Source of the DNA: an uncultured Aquimarina sp.
GTDB taxonomy: Bacteria; Bacteroidota; Bacteroidia; Flavobacteriales; Flavobacteriaceae
NCBI GenBank assembly: GCA_947502885.1
Contig: CANNBP010000017.1
Coordinates: forward strand, 1-64,000
Reading direction: 5' to 3'
DNA length: 64,000 bases
The translations under genes and the position numbers were made by a program. The notes under the pieces were generated by a model. The model was not told the origin of the DNA, made no database searches, and saw nothing but the letters and a program-made list of their open reading frames with translations. Below, one piece after another: positions 1 through 8,762 of the stretch; the first letter of the stretch is position 1, and every line of letters starts with the position of its first letter.

Positions 1-1223
1 TAAATACCCCTTTGTTAGCGGTTAACAGAACTCCAACCACTACAACCGAGACTGTAAGTTTTACAACTGGAGGTATCAGTAAAGGTTCTGGAGACTATAC
101 CTATGAGTGGTATATTAATGGAGTCAAACAAAGTGCTACCGCTACTTCGTTAGATCATAGATTTACCAGTTCAGGAACCTATGAGGTGATCTTTAGAGTG
201 GTAGACAGCAAAATTCCCAATCATTACAGAGAAGTTAAAAAAACTGTAGCCGTATATACACCTTTCAACTTTGAGATTATGGTCAATTATCTTGATAATC
301 TGGTAGATCTGTTAAAGGATACCAATGTTAGATTTTCGACTAGCATAAGCGGGGGTTCAGGAGATTATACCTATCGCTGGAAATTAGACGGTACTCAGGT
401 AACTACTGCCAATGGATTTAATAGAACTTTTACTACTACTGGTACTCATACCCTATCCTGTACCGTGACTGATACTCGTACCGGGCAAGCAGCGATTACT
501 AAAACCAAAACGATTAGAATTCATAGTCCATTGAAAATACCCTCTTTATCCTATATTCCATATAGAGATGAATCTAATACGGGCCCCAATCCCGGTGGTC
601 CACCATCAAGCTCTAAGTTTATAGGAGAAAATGGGCATTTTGATACGCAAACCAAAGTTACCTTTACAGGAGGTAATATTAGTGGTGGGTCAGGATCATA
701 TCATTATAAATGGTATGTGGGTCTTGTGGACCAAGGAGTTAATGCTACTACGTTTGCAAAAGTTTTTCCTGCAGGAACTCATAAAGTTACCTTTTATGTC
801 TGTGATACCAAGGTGCCAGGATCGTGTCAAGAAGTATCAAAAACTATTAAGTCTTATGGTCCTGTAACGATAGATGATCTTACGTATGATCATACAGCTT
901 TTAATACAACTGCCAGAGGAGGGTCAGGTCATTATCGCTATGATTGGTATGTAAACTGGCATTTGGGAAGCGCGTATCGCGGTGTGCACCAGTCATCACA
1001 ATCTAAAACATTCATTTATAATTACACAGCTACTGCCTCTAGTTATCAAACGATTTACTGTAGGGTTGTTGATCTTAAATCGGGTTATGTCACCGGTTTT
1101 AAAAGTATGAAGGTTTATTTTCAAGGTCAAGGAAACAATGGTGGAGGCGGCCAGGGCAATAATGGAGGTCAGGGTAATAATGGCGGTGGCCAAGGAGAAA
1201 ATCCAACAGGAGGAGACCAATAA
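1..1223 (+). CDS. PKD-like repeat protein, 5' end outside window
   Basis: The reading frame is open to the left edge, so the N-terminus is missing and the first usable TTG (12) is probably not the real start. The visible ~403 residues hold at least four copies of an Ig/PKD-like beta-sandwich repeat, recognisable by a GGSG-x-Y-x-Y-x-W signature followed by a 'TFTTTGTHTLSCTVTD'-type strand. The C-terminus is a low-complexity Gly/Asn/Gln tail. No enzyme motif is seen. Only 24 bp separate it from the rhs gene, so the two are probably co-transcribed. By family analogy it is an extracellular binding or structural protein. A role in displaying or delivering the Rhs protein is inference from position only. 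Confidence 0.75.
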   Translation, partial: NTPLLAVNRTPTTTTETVSFTTGGISKGSGDYTYEWYINGVKQSATATSLDHRFTSSGTYEVIFRVVDSKIPNHYREVKKTVAVYTPFNFEIMVNYLDNLVDLLKDTNVRFSTSISGGSGDYTYRWKLDGTQVTTANGFNRTFTTTGTHTLSCTVTDTRTGQAAITKTKTIRIHSPLKIPSLSYIPYRDESNTGPNPGGPPSSSKFIGENGHFDTQTKVTFTGGNISGGSGSYHYKWYVGLVDQGVNATTFAKVFPAGTHKVTFYVCDTKVPGSCQEVSKTIKSYGPVTIDDLTYDHTAFNTTARGGSGHYRYDWYVNWHLGSAYRGVHQSSQSKTFIYNYTATASSYQTIYCRVVDLKSGYVTGFKSMKVYFQGQGNNGGGGQGNNGGQGNNGGGQGENPTGGDQ

Positions 1224-1247
1224 TAACTAACGAAGAGATATACAAAC

Positions 1248-4200
1248 ATGAAATATATACAACATATCCTTATCATATTTGCGATCATGCTTACGGGAGT
1301 TAGCTTTGGGCAAATCAATTTATCAGACCTTAATTATGTACATACCATCACCCCACAACAACCGGTAACCATAGATCGATTGTATCAGGTGGGTGGTGAT
1401 GATGAGCCGGCAGAACAGCGCCATATCCAACAAGTAACGTATTACGACGGTTTGGGGCGTGAGATGCAAAGTATTGGTATTAAACACAATCCTGATAGCA
1501 AGGATATCGTGACCCATGCACAGTATGATCAGTATGGTAGACAAGCTAGGCAATACTTGCCTTTTAAAAGGAATACGGCTAATGGTACGTATGAAGCTGT
1601 GGATATCGATCAAGATATCAATAGTTATTATCATACGGCCTATGGTGACGATTTTCCTGGGATTAGTGATCACAGACAAATCAATGCGTATAGTGAAACT
1701 ATTTTTGAACCCTCTCCTCTTAACCGTGCGCTAGAGCAAGGAGCACCGGGTAGTACGTGGAAGATAGGATCTGATAGCAATACCAATCATACGGTAAGAT
1801 CAGATTGGAGATACAATACGGCAAACGAGGTTGTACATTTTAGAGTTGGGTTTACAAGTAATGATACCGAAAAACCGACTTTGATCAAAGTAGGATATTA
1901 TGCGGTGAATCAACTACATGTGGCCATTGCCAAAGATGAGAATTATACCCCATTGCAGGCACTAGAAAATGAGCATACCAGTCGAACCTATACCAATAAG
2001 CAAGGACAAGTACTTTTAACAAGAACCTATGCGAGTACTTCTGTCGCAGGAAACACAGGAGGTGGAGAAGTTGCTCATGATACGCACTATGTATATGATC
2101 GTTTTGGGAACCTTACTTTTGTGATTCCTCCCAAAGTAAATGTAGTAGACGGAATCTCTACAACCGAGCTTAATGAACTGTGTTATCAATACATCTACGA
2201 CAACCGTAATCGTTTGATAGAAAAGAAAATTCCTGGTAAAGCATGGGAGTATGTCATCTATAACACACTAGATCAACCGGTACTTACCCAGGATGCTTTA
2301 CTAAAGGCAGAATCTACCTGGCTCTTTACGAAGTATGATGGGTATGGGCGAGTGGCCTATACCGGTAAGGTAACCGATAATAGAGATCGAAAAACCTTGC
2401 AAGCAGAACTTACAGGGTTTACAAGTGAGCTATGGGTTAATCGAGGAGCGGCTACTACCATAGGTGGTGTAACAATGTATTATGATAATGGGGGCTACCC
2501 ATCTACCCAACCTATAGAAGTACTCACCATTAACTATTATGATGATTATGCCTTTTTGGGAGCCAACCCAGATCCTAAACTTGCAAATCCAGGTACTGCA
2601 AATGGAGAAACCATCTTAAGTAACACAAAATCTTTACCTACCGGGAGTCTAGTTAAAGTACTAGATACCGATAGCTGGATTACAAGTGTGACTTATTATG
2701 ATAAAAAGGCACGACCGGTACATGCAGCAACAAAAAATGACTATCTTAGTAGCATCGATGTGGTAGCCACACAATTGGATTTTACAGGTAAAGTGAAACA
2801 AAGTACAAGCACACATAACAAAAGCAGTAATGCCCCTATTGTCACGCTAGACAAAATGACCTATGATCATGTAGGAAGACCGCTAGTGCACACTCAAACC
2901 ATTAACGGCCATGAAGAGTTAATTACGGCCAATGAGTACGATGCTTTAGGACAATTACACTATAAAAATGTTGGTGGGCAAAAAGATGGAAATGGTCTTC
3001 AAAAAGTAGATTATGCGTATAACATTAGAGGTTGGCTTAAAACGATAAATGAAGGTATGACCGCTAATGGAGATGTGTTTGGATTTGCCTTGCACTATGC
3101 ACAACCTAAACATGGTGGAGCAGCCTTATATAATGGTAACATTGCAGAAGCCCAATGGCAAACCGCTAATGACCATGCAAAGCGTTGGTATACGTATTCT
3201 TATGATGCGATGAACCGAATCACAGGAGCTGTGAGTAACGATGGTAAGTATGACTTAAGTAATGTAACCTATGATAAAATGGGAAATATTTTATCACTTA
3301 CCAGAGATGGTTTTCAAAACACGGCTACTTTTACCGAAATGGATAAGCTAGCCTATGCCTATGACGATGGTAATAAGTTATTAAGTGTCACTGATACCGG
3401 CAATAAAACTTATGGGTTTAAAGATGGTACCAATCCCGATTTTGATTATGAATATAATGAAAATGGTAATATGATTATAGATCGTAATAAGGGAATTACA
3501 GATATCACCTATAATTATCTAAGCTTACCTACCAAAGTAACCATTGCAGGGACAAATAATGGTACCATAACCTATGTATATGATGCTACAGGGGCAAAGC
3601 TTAAAAAGGTTGTGACAGAACCAGGGAGTGGTTCTACTACAGAATATGCAGGCAGTCATATCTACAAAAATGGAAATTTAGAGTTCTTTGCCATGCCAGA
3701 AGGTTATGTAGAGCCTAATACGAGTAACGGGTTTAATTATGTATACCAGTATGCAGATACCCGAGGCAATATTAGACTCTCCTATACAGATGCCAATAAA
3801 GATGGTAGTATTACAGTAGATGAAATTTTTGAGGAGAATAACTACTATCCTTTTGGTCTGAAACACGAAAAGCTAAATCCTTTGGTGAGTTCGCTTAGAA
3901 ATGATGTTGCCAGAAAGTTTAAATACAATGGTGTAGAGCAAGAAGAAGCACTAGGGTTAGATCTCTATGAGATGGAGGTACGACAATATGATCCGGCTAT
4001 TGCAAGATTTACAGGGATTGATCCTGTTACACACCACTCGATGTCTACCTATACTGCTTTTGATAATAACCCAGTATATTTTGCAGATCCTGCAGGAGCA
4101 AATGCATATCATGAAGGAAAAGGACAAGATGAAGATAGATGGAAAAGAGATTCTGAAGGTAATTTAGAATATGTAAATGACGATGGAGGAGACGAAGTTG

Positions 4201-4793
4201 ATTATGTTGACAATGTTGATGAGGATGGCAATGTAGAGTCTACAGAAGAGATGGAAGTTGAAACCACAACAGAAGAGTGTTCTACATGTGAGGTAGATAT
4301 TAAGGCGAAAACACCTGGTTCAAGGTTTAATCTTAAAGCCGGTGGTGATCCTAGAATACAAGAGGCAGATTTAGATGATTTTGTTGGGGTAATTGTTGAA
4401 GCTATAGGAGAAGAACTAAATGTAAGCTCAGAGGTGATGTTTGCTGTAATGCTTGTTCTTGATCCTAAAAAAGCTGCAAAACAATTAAAACGAAAGGGAA
4501 GATCTGGTAAACAAGCTAGGTTGAAAGAATGGGCGAATGATCCAAAGGCTAGTAGTTCTGATAGAGGGTGGTTAAAGAATGATCAAAGACATATAGATAC
4601 AGGGAATAAAAACGCTCTTAGAATACCAAGAAATGGACGAAAATCACCGGGTAGAAAGAAGAAAGATAAAGGCTATGAGTTAGCTCATAAAAATAATGCT
4701 CCAGCCAGCAAAGGTAATGGGTATAAAGGTTCTTTGGTCAAAAACCATGCAGAACATAAAGTAGAAACAAGAATACATCGACATAAATATTAA
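1248..4793 (+). CDS. Secreted Rhs/YD-repeat polymorphic toxin with swapped C-terminal tip
   Basis: 1,181 residues. The N-terminus (1-21) is a signal peptide ending in FGQ. It is followed by a DUF6443-like region (about 22-150, 'YYDGLGRE' type motifs), YD/RHS repeats through the middle, and the Rhs-associated core at about 900-948 (RQYDPAIARFTGIDP ... DPAG). Residues ~950-1181 are the variable tip: an acidic linker, then a basic domain with W..DP, RGWL, TG, GYELAH, NH, HRHKY elements. This resembles polymorphic toxin type 8 (predicted RNase); that assignment is from memory of the family pattern. Codons ~830 onward come from the inserted 6,265-bp element: the 37-bp shared sequence (3736-3772) is the junction. 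The gene is thus a hybrid of resident rhs body and element-borne tip. The DUF2750 immunity gene follows 12 bp later. Confidence 0.88.
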   Translation: MKYIQHILIIFAIMLTGVSFGQINLSDLNYVHTITPQQPVTIDRLYQVGGDDEPAEQRHIQQVTYYDGLGREMQSIGIKHNPDSKDIVTHAQYDQYGRQARQYLPFKRNTANGTYEAVDIDQDINSYYHTAYGDDFPGISDHRQINAYSETIFEPSPLNRALEQGAPGSTWKIGSDSNTNHTVRSDWRYNTANEVVHFRVGFTSNDTEKPTLIKVGYYAVNQLHVAIAKDENYTPLQALENEHTSRTYTNKQGQVLLTRTYASTSVAGNTGGGEVAHDTHYVYDRFGNLTFVIPPKVNVVDGISTTELNELCYQYIYDNRNRLIEKKIPGKAWEYVIYNTLDQPVLTQDALLKAESTWLFTKYDGYGRVAYTGKVTDNRDRKTLQAELTGFTSELWVNRGAATTIGGVTMYYDNGGYPSTQPIEVLTINYYDDYAFLGANPDPKLANPGTANGETILSNTKSLPTGSLVKVLDTDSWITSVTYYDKKARPVHAATKNDYLSSIDVVATQLDFTGKVKQSTSTHNKSSNAPIVTLDKMTYDHVGRPLVHTQTINGHEELITANEYDALGQLHYKNVGGQKDGNGLQKVDYAYNIRGWLKTINEGMTANGDVFGFALHYAQPKHGGAALYNGNIAEAQWQTANDHAKRWYTYSYDAMNRITGAVSNDGKYDLSNVTYDKMGNILSLTRDGFQNTATFTEMDKLAYAYDDGNKLLSVTDTGNKTYGFKDGTNPDFDYEYNENGNMIIDRNKGITDITYNYLSLPTKVTIAGTNNGTITYVYDATGAKLKKVVTEPGSGSTTEYAGSHIYKNGNLEFFAMPEGYVEPNTSNGFNYVYQYADTRGNIRLSYTDANKDGSITVDEIFEENNYYPFGLKHEKLNPLVSSLRNDVARKFKYNGVEQEEALGLDLYEMEVRQYDPAIARFTGIDPVTHHSMSTYTAFDNNPVYFADPAGANAYHEGKGQDEDRWKRDSEGNLEYVNDDGGDEVDYVDNVDEDGNVESTEEMEVETTTEECSTCEVDIKAKTPGSRFNLKAGGDPRIQEADLDDFVGVIVEAIGEELNVSSEVMFAVMLVLDPKKAAKQLKRKGRSGKQARLKEWANDPKASSSDRGWLKNDQRHIDTGNKNALRIPRNGRKSPGRKKKDKGYELAHKNNAPASKGNGYKGSLVKNHAEHKVETRIHRHKY
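3736..3772 (+). repeat. 37-bp direct repeat, left att-like site in rhs
   Basis: Identical 37-bp sequence (begins ATTATGTATACC, ends GAGGCAATAT) found at 3736, 10001 and 16266. Upstream flanks differ between this site (resident rhs, GGGTTTA) and the other two (element end, GTATTAG). It encodes the conserved Rhs stretch YVYQYADTRGNI. Interpreted as attL. Confidence 0.85.
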
Positions 4794-4805
4794 AAAAATA
4801 GAGTT

Positions 4806-5198
4806 ATGCACCCTAAACAAATAGAAAATTTGTTGAAATTAAATAATAAAGAGAGAGTAGAGTATTTTATTAGATATTGTGCGGATTGGGAAGAAGTATG
4901 GGGACTTGCAGTTAATGATTCTGATTGGATTATTTTTAAGGATACAGATGGAGATGAAATTTTCCCCTTATGGCCACATAAAGATTTGGCAGAATTTTGT
5001 TCTTTTAAGGAACATAAAGAAATGGGAGCTAAACCATGTTCAATGTCTATTTATTCATTTATTGAAGATTATTTAAATGATCCAGATTTACAAGATGTTT
5101 ATTTTGGGATTTTTTATAATGAAGAAAGAGAAGCTCTTGTTTTAAAAGGAGAAACTTTAAAGGAAGAATTAGAGGCAGAACTAGAGGAGTATGAATAA
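4806..5198 (+). CDS. DUF2750-family immunity protein, copy 1
   Basis: 130 residues, acidic, without signal peptide or membrane segment, so cytoplasmic. Residues ~18-55 match the DUF2750 pattern: EYF..., 'EEVWGL', 'DTDGDEIFPLWPH'. The gene starts 12 bp after the toxin-tip stop codon, the standard position for the cognate immunity gene of a polymorphic toxin. It presumably binds and neutralises the type-8-like tip; this is inferred from gene order, since DUF2750 has no assigned biochemical function that I know. An acidic partner suits the strongly basic toxin domain. A terminator hairpin follows at 5281. Identical copy at 11071. Confidence 0.8.
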   Translation: MHPKQIENLLKLNNKERVEYFIRYCADWEEVWGLAVNDSDWIIFKDTDGDEIFPLWPHKDLAEFCSFKEHKEMGAKPCSMSIYSFIEDYLNDPDLQDVYFGIFYNEEREALVLKGETLKEELEAELEEYE

Positions 5199-5280
5199 AT
5201 TCCCCCCGCTACCCCCCGCTACCGCCGAGCTGTGCTGGGTGGCGTCAAAGCTTGTCGGGTATGAGTAAGCAATAAAAGAT

Positions 5281-5313
5281 AAACCCACAGCAGTACTGTT
5301 GTGGGTTTGTTGT
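5281..5313 (+). terminator. Terminator after toxin-immunity module, copy 1
   Basis: AAACCCACA and TGTGGGTTT arms around a GCAGTACTG loop, followed by a T-rich stretch. Nearly the same hairpin stands at 18356 after the ancestral tip's immunity gene. Confidence 0.75.
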
Positions 5314-5323
5314 TTTGTAAAGG

Positions 5324-5349
5324 TTACATTTTTGAGTGTAAAAATGTAA
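5324..5349. repeat. 26-bp palindrome 1, copy 1
   Basis: TTACATTTTT and AAAAATGTAA arms (10 bp, perfect) around GAGTGT. A sister palindrome of the same length and pattern lies 104 bp downstream. Possible protein-binding site; no function is shown by the sequence. Confidence 0.7.
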
Positions 5350-5393
5350 TTTGGTCAAAAAAGGAGGTTAAAAAAGGATAGAAATATCGTTGT

Positions 5394-5416
5394 AATAAAC
5401 TGTATTATAGTTTATT
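5394..5416. repeat. 8-bp-arm inverted repeat between the palindromes, copy 1
   Basis: AATAAACT / AGTTTATT arms with a 7-nt loop. A similar sequence (GTAAACCATATTATAGCTTATAATGTGA, in parts) stands at 18587-18614 downstream of the ancestral toxin module, so this stretch is shared between the two loci. Confidence 0.5.
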
Positions 5417-5427
5417 GTGAAATCAGA

Positions 5428-5453
5428 CTACATTTTTGTGTATGAAAATGTAG
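5428..5453. repeat. 26-bp palindrome 2, copy 1
   Basis: CTACATTTT and AAAATGTAG arms (9 bp) around TGTGTATG. Same length and consensus as the palindrome at 5324. Lies between the terminator and the 3' end of the XRE gene. Confidence 0.7.
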
Positions 5454-5505
5454 TTGGATTATATATAATGTTTTTGATTTGTAGGAATATTATAGTTATT
5501 GTAAG

Positions 5506-5847
5506 TTATGAGAAAGCTTTTTTAGTTCTTACGTTTTGTAATAGACCATCAAGAGTATATAAAATACAATGTTTATCATCTTCGGAGAGATCATTAATTT
5601 GGTTTAACCTTTGTAGCATTACAGGATCTTTTAAGATATTGGTTTGTTCTGTTTCTCCAAGTAGGTAACCAACTGTAGTATCTATTAATTTAGCAATACT
5701 TTGAGCAGCTTTAATTGAAGGAGACATCTCATCACGTTCATATTTACCAATTACAGAATACGATGTACTTAGTAAATTAGCTAGTTCTCGTTGTGAAAGC
5801 CCTTTTGCTTCTCTACATTCTCTCAATTTTTTACCAAAAGTAGCCAT
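5506..5847 (-). CDS. XRE-family transcriptional repressor, copy 1
   Basis: 113 residues from the ATG at 5847 (MATFGKKLRE). The longer frame from 5898 adds 17 residues that run through a GGTATC operator-like repeat, so the inner start is preferred. Residues ~5-60 form a Cro/CI-type helix-turn-helix: 'LSQRELANLLSTSYSVIGKYERDEMSPS', then 'LIDTTVGYLLGE', the usual continuation in flavobacterial XRE regulators. The C-terminal 50 residues may be a dimerisation part. It is divergent from the primase-helicase gene and shares its control region, as in phage and plasmid copy-control circuits. It probably represses replication and its own gene. Confidence 0.85.
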   Translation of the reverse strand: MATFGKKLRECREAKGLSQRELANLLSTSYSVIGKYERDEMSPSIKAAQSIAKLIDTTVGYLLGETEQTNILKDPVMLQRLNQINDLSEDDKHCILYTLDGLLQNVRTKKAFS

Positions 5848-5860
5848 ATTTAATATCTTT

Positions 5861-5987
5861 TTAGGTATCAAACCATTGTATTTTACTGGTTTTAGCAAAT
5901 ATACAGACCTTAAACGGTAAAATGAAATCTTAAAAAACTTGTTGTTTGTATTTTAAAAAGTATCTTTATACCGAATTAGGTATCAAA
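5861..5987. promoter_or_regulatory. Divergent control region with GGTATC operator-like repeats, copy 1
   Basis: TTAGGTATCAAA occurs twice in the same orientation (5861-5872, 5976-5987). The second copy forms an inverted pair with TATACC (5968-5973) spaced by GAATTA. They flank the region from which the XRE and primase genes are transcribed divergently, so they are candidate repressor sites. The second copy of the element has them at 12126 and 12241. Confidence 0.5.
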
Positions 5988-6009
5988 AATATTTTTAAAC
6001 TTTTTTCAA

Positions 6010-8559
6010 ATGACCCTGACCCAGTTAAAAAACAGTGTAGATATCGTGCATATCGCTCAAGAATTAGGTTTACAACCCGATAAAAATGGTAAATGCCTAT
6101 GTCCTTTTCATAAGGATAAGAAACCTAGTTTACAGTTTAGTCAAAAGAAACAGATAGCAACTTGTTTTAGTGGCAACTGTTCTGCAGGTACGATGGATGT
6201 GATCGAGCTAGTCAAAAAATTCTACAGTTGGGAACTGCCAGAAGCTGTAAAATGGTTAGAGAAACAAACGAGTAATTATTCTATTACAGATACTACAAAA
6301 CCAATAGTAGAAGATTATGAAATCATTTATAAAAAGCTACAACCTAAATTATCCCAAAGTAGTAAAGCAAGAGAGTATCTAAAGACTAGAAACTTAGATT
6401 ATAAAAAACTAGCTGCAGGATTTAATACTGGTAAAGAATATGACAAACTAAAATACTGTATTGTTTTCCCTCTGAGAAGTGAAAAAGGACAGATTGTATC
6501 ATTGTATGGTAGAAGTATCTATGATAATGCTAAATGCAAACATTACTATACTGCAGATAGAAAAGGATTATATCCTTGTTACCCGAATCCCAATACTAAA
6601 CAACTAATCATTACTGAAAGCATTATTGATGCAGCCACACTACAGCAGCATTTTTATTTTTCAGATGAAACCGCAATATTAGCTGCATACGGTACAAATG
6701 GCTTAACTCCTGAACACTTCAAAGCCATATTACATTTAAAACAATTAGAGAACATTGTTCTCTGGTTCGATGGAGACCACGCAGGTAGCAGTGCTACAGA
6801 CAAGTATGCTAAGGAACTAAAAGAACTTGTACCCAATGTAACGATCAGCAAAGTCGAAATGTTGGACAATGAAGATATCAATAGCTTACTAGATACTCAC
6901 GAACCTGAAATCCTACACCATCTTTATGAAAAAAGAAAAGTAATCTATACGCCTACTGCAGAAAAGAAGATTAATATCATACCAAAACAGGTCAATGACC
7001 TGCCCAAGACCAAACCCCAATCTACCTATAGCTTAACGATCCAACCGAATCACACGATCTATCAAGATGAAACCTTAAAAATAGATGTGTTTGGTAAGTT
7101 GGATATGAAAAACCTAGCCATGCTTAAAATGACTTTGGTGGTGTATAAAATCACTGAACTAGAACGTACCCCCAGTAGAAATACCATCGATCTATACCAC
7201 GATGATGTAGTAGAAAAATTAGTACGCAAGATTGCAGAAAAACTGGAAGTCGGTACAAGTATCGTTCGTGCTGCATTAGACAAATTAACCAGGGCATTAG
7301 AAAGCCACCGATTAGACAAACAGAACGAGCAACCCCAACAAAAACAACGCTATAAACTACGAACCATCAGCGATGGTGAGCAACAGCAAACCATTACGTT
7401 ATTACAATCAAAGGATCTTGTAGAGATCCTAACGAAACAATTACAAGCTACTGGAATTATAGGAGAAGAAAAGAATGCACTGTTCTTATTTACCATATTA
7501 CTCAGTCATAAAATGCACAAAACCTTGCATGCAGTTGTACAAGGTACTAGCGGAAGTGGTAAAAGTCATTTGATAGGTAAAATAGCAGATTGTATGTATG
7601 ATCAAAATAAGATCAAACGCTTTACCAGAGTTACCGATAAGAGTTTTTATAATTACGGAGAAACCGATTTATGTAACTGTGGGATCATCTTAGAAGATTA
7701 TGACGGCCTTACCGAAGAAGCAGAACTCGCATGGAGAGAATTACAAAGCAATGGTAAATTATCCAGTAGTGTAAGTCAGAAGAATGAACAAACTGGAGAA
7801 ATCACCACCGGAGAAAAATATGTTTTTGGACCGATTGCTAGTTTAGTTGCTACTACTCATTTTAGAATCTATGAAGATAACGAAAGTCGTGTGTTTGTAA
7901 TTGCTATTGATGAAAGCGAAGCTCAAACAGAAAAAGTACTCGAATATATGTCTCAAAAATCTGCGAAAATCATAACCGATAACCAGGAACTCGAAGCGCG
8001 AGAGGCTATACAAAATGTGGTGTATATGCTACAGCCTTATAAAGTCAAAAATCCCTATCGGTTAGAACTCCCCAAAACTACTAAGCAACGTAGAAGATTA
8101 ACCCAAATGCTACATGATTATATTGAACAGATCACTTTATTACATCAATATCAACGTCAAAAAGTTAATGATACTATGTTAGTAACGCAGTTACAAGACT
8201 TAGAAATAGCGATTGATTTAATGTTCAATAGTATCATTCTAAAAACTGATGAATTAGACGGCATCCTTAGACAGTTCTATGAGAATCTAAAAAAGTATGT
8301 AGAATCCAAAGGAAAAGACTACCAATTTACACGTCGGGAAATACGACAAAAGTTTAGGATCAGTAAAACACAAATGCAACGCTATATAACAGAATTAGAA
8401 GAACTAGAGTATATACACAAAGCAGGTACAGGATCAAGGAATAGTTACAATTACAAAATAAGCTATTGGGATAATATAGAAAAGTTCAGAGCAGAAATAC
8501 GAACATATCTCTACGATCAAATAGAAAACTACAAGCAAACAATACTACAAACTAGCTAA
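6010..8559 (+). CDS. CHC2/Toprim primase-helicase replication protein, copy 1
   Basis: 849 residues. The N-terminus (about 30-80) is a DnaG-type CHC2 zinc finger (CPFHKDKKPSLQ ... CF-x-GNC). A Toprim-like region follows at about 195-290 (ITESIIDAA, 'AAYGTNGL', 'VLWFDGDHAGS'), giving the acidic metal-binding residues of primases. A P-loop ATPase sits near 515 (GTSGSGKS, Walker A) with LEDYDG as likely Walker B. The last ~100 residues form a winged helix (FTRREIRQKFRISKTQMQRYI). This zinc finger-Toprim-ATPase-wHTH order is that of self-sufficient replication proteins of plasmids and phage satellites (compare the P4 alpha protein). It implies that the element can replicate when excised. Identical copy at 12275. 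Confidence 0.85.
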   Translation: MTLTQLKNSVDIVHIAQELGLQPDKNGKCLCPFHKDKKPSLQFSQKKQIATCFSGNCSAGTMDVIELVKKFYSWELPEAVKWLEKQTSNYSITDTTKPIVEDYEIIYKKLQPKLSQSSKAREYLKTRNLDYKKLAAGFNTGKEYDKLKYCIVFPLRSEKGQIVSLYGRSIYDNAKCKHYYTADRKGLYPCYPNPNTKQLIITESIIDAATLQQHFYFSDETAILAAYGTNGLTPEHFKAILHLKQLENIVLWFDGDHAGSSATDKYAKELKELVPNVTISKVEMLDNEDINSLLDTHEPEILHHLYEKRKVIYTPTAEKKINIIPKQVNDLPKTKPQSTYSLTIQPNHTIYQDETLKIDVFGKLDMKNLAMLKMTLVVYKITELERTPSRNTIDLYHDDVVEKLVRKIAEKLEVGTSIVRAALDKLTRALESHRLDKQNEQPQQKQRYKLRTISDGEQQQTITLLQSKDLVEILTKQLQATGIIGEEKNALFLFTILLSHKMHKTLHAVVQGTSGSGKSHLIGKIADCMYDQNKIKRFTRVTDKSFYNYGETDLCNCGIILEDYDGLTEEAELAWRELQSNGKLSSSVSQKNEQTGEITTGEKYVFGPIASLVATTHFRIYEDNESRVFVIAIDESEAQTEKVLEYMSQKSAKIITDNQELEAREAIQNVVYMLQPYKVKNPYRLELPKTTKQRRRLTQMLHDYIEQITLLHQYQRQKVNDTMLVTQLQDLEIAIDLMFNSIILKTDELDGILRQFYENLKKYVESKGKDYQFTRREIRQKFRISKTQMQRYITELEELEYIHKAGTGSRNSYNYKISYWDNIEKFRAEIRTYLYDQIENYKQTILQTS

Positions 8560-8583
8560 ATACTAAAAGAGGTCTATGACCTC

Positions 8584-8633
8584 GGATCGCTTTGGATCAG
8601 TTATGGATCGGATAAGGATCGCTTTTGGATCGG
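8584..8633 (+). repeat. Phased GGATC iterons, candidate replication origin, copy 1
   Basis: GGATC occurs at 8584, 8594, 8605, 8616 and 8627 (spacing 10, 11, 11, 11 bp; context mostly GGATCG), with an inverted copy GCGATCC at 8677. Helical phasing right after the replication gene is the layout of an iteron origin. Confidence 0.55.
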
Positions 8634-8762
8634 TCAAATTACAATGGGTCAGTGATTTAACCACAAAAGCGGTCTTGCGATCCAAGACAAGTATAATTAG
8701 GGATAAAATCAGTACCCACCACCTTATCACATTAATGTACAACACTCAAATACATACAACCA

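Noticed and set aside
3736..3772. Xer dif site
   Set aside because: The 37-bp sequence shows no 11-6-11 arm symmetry and no TTATGTTAA-like XerD arm, and it lies in coding sequence.
5417..5668. 83-aa plus-strand ORF over the XRE gene
   Set aside because: It is the antisense of the clearly recognisable XRE gene and has no protein-like features.
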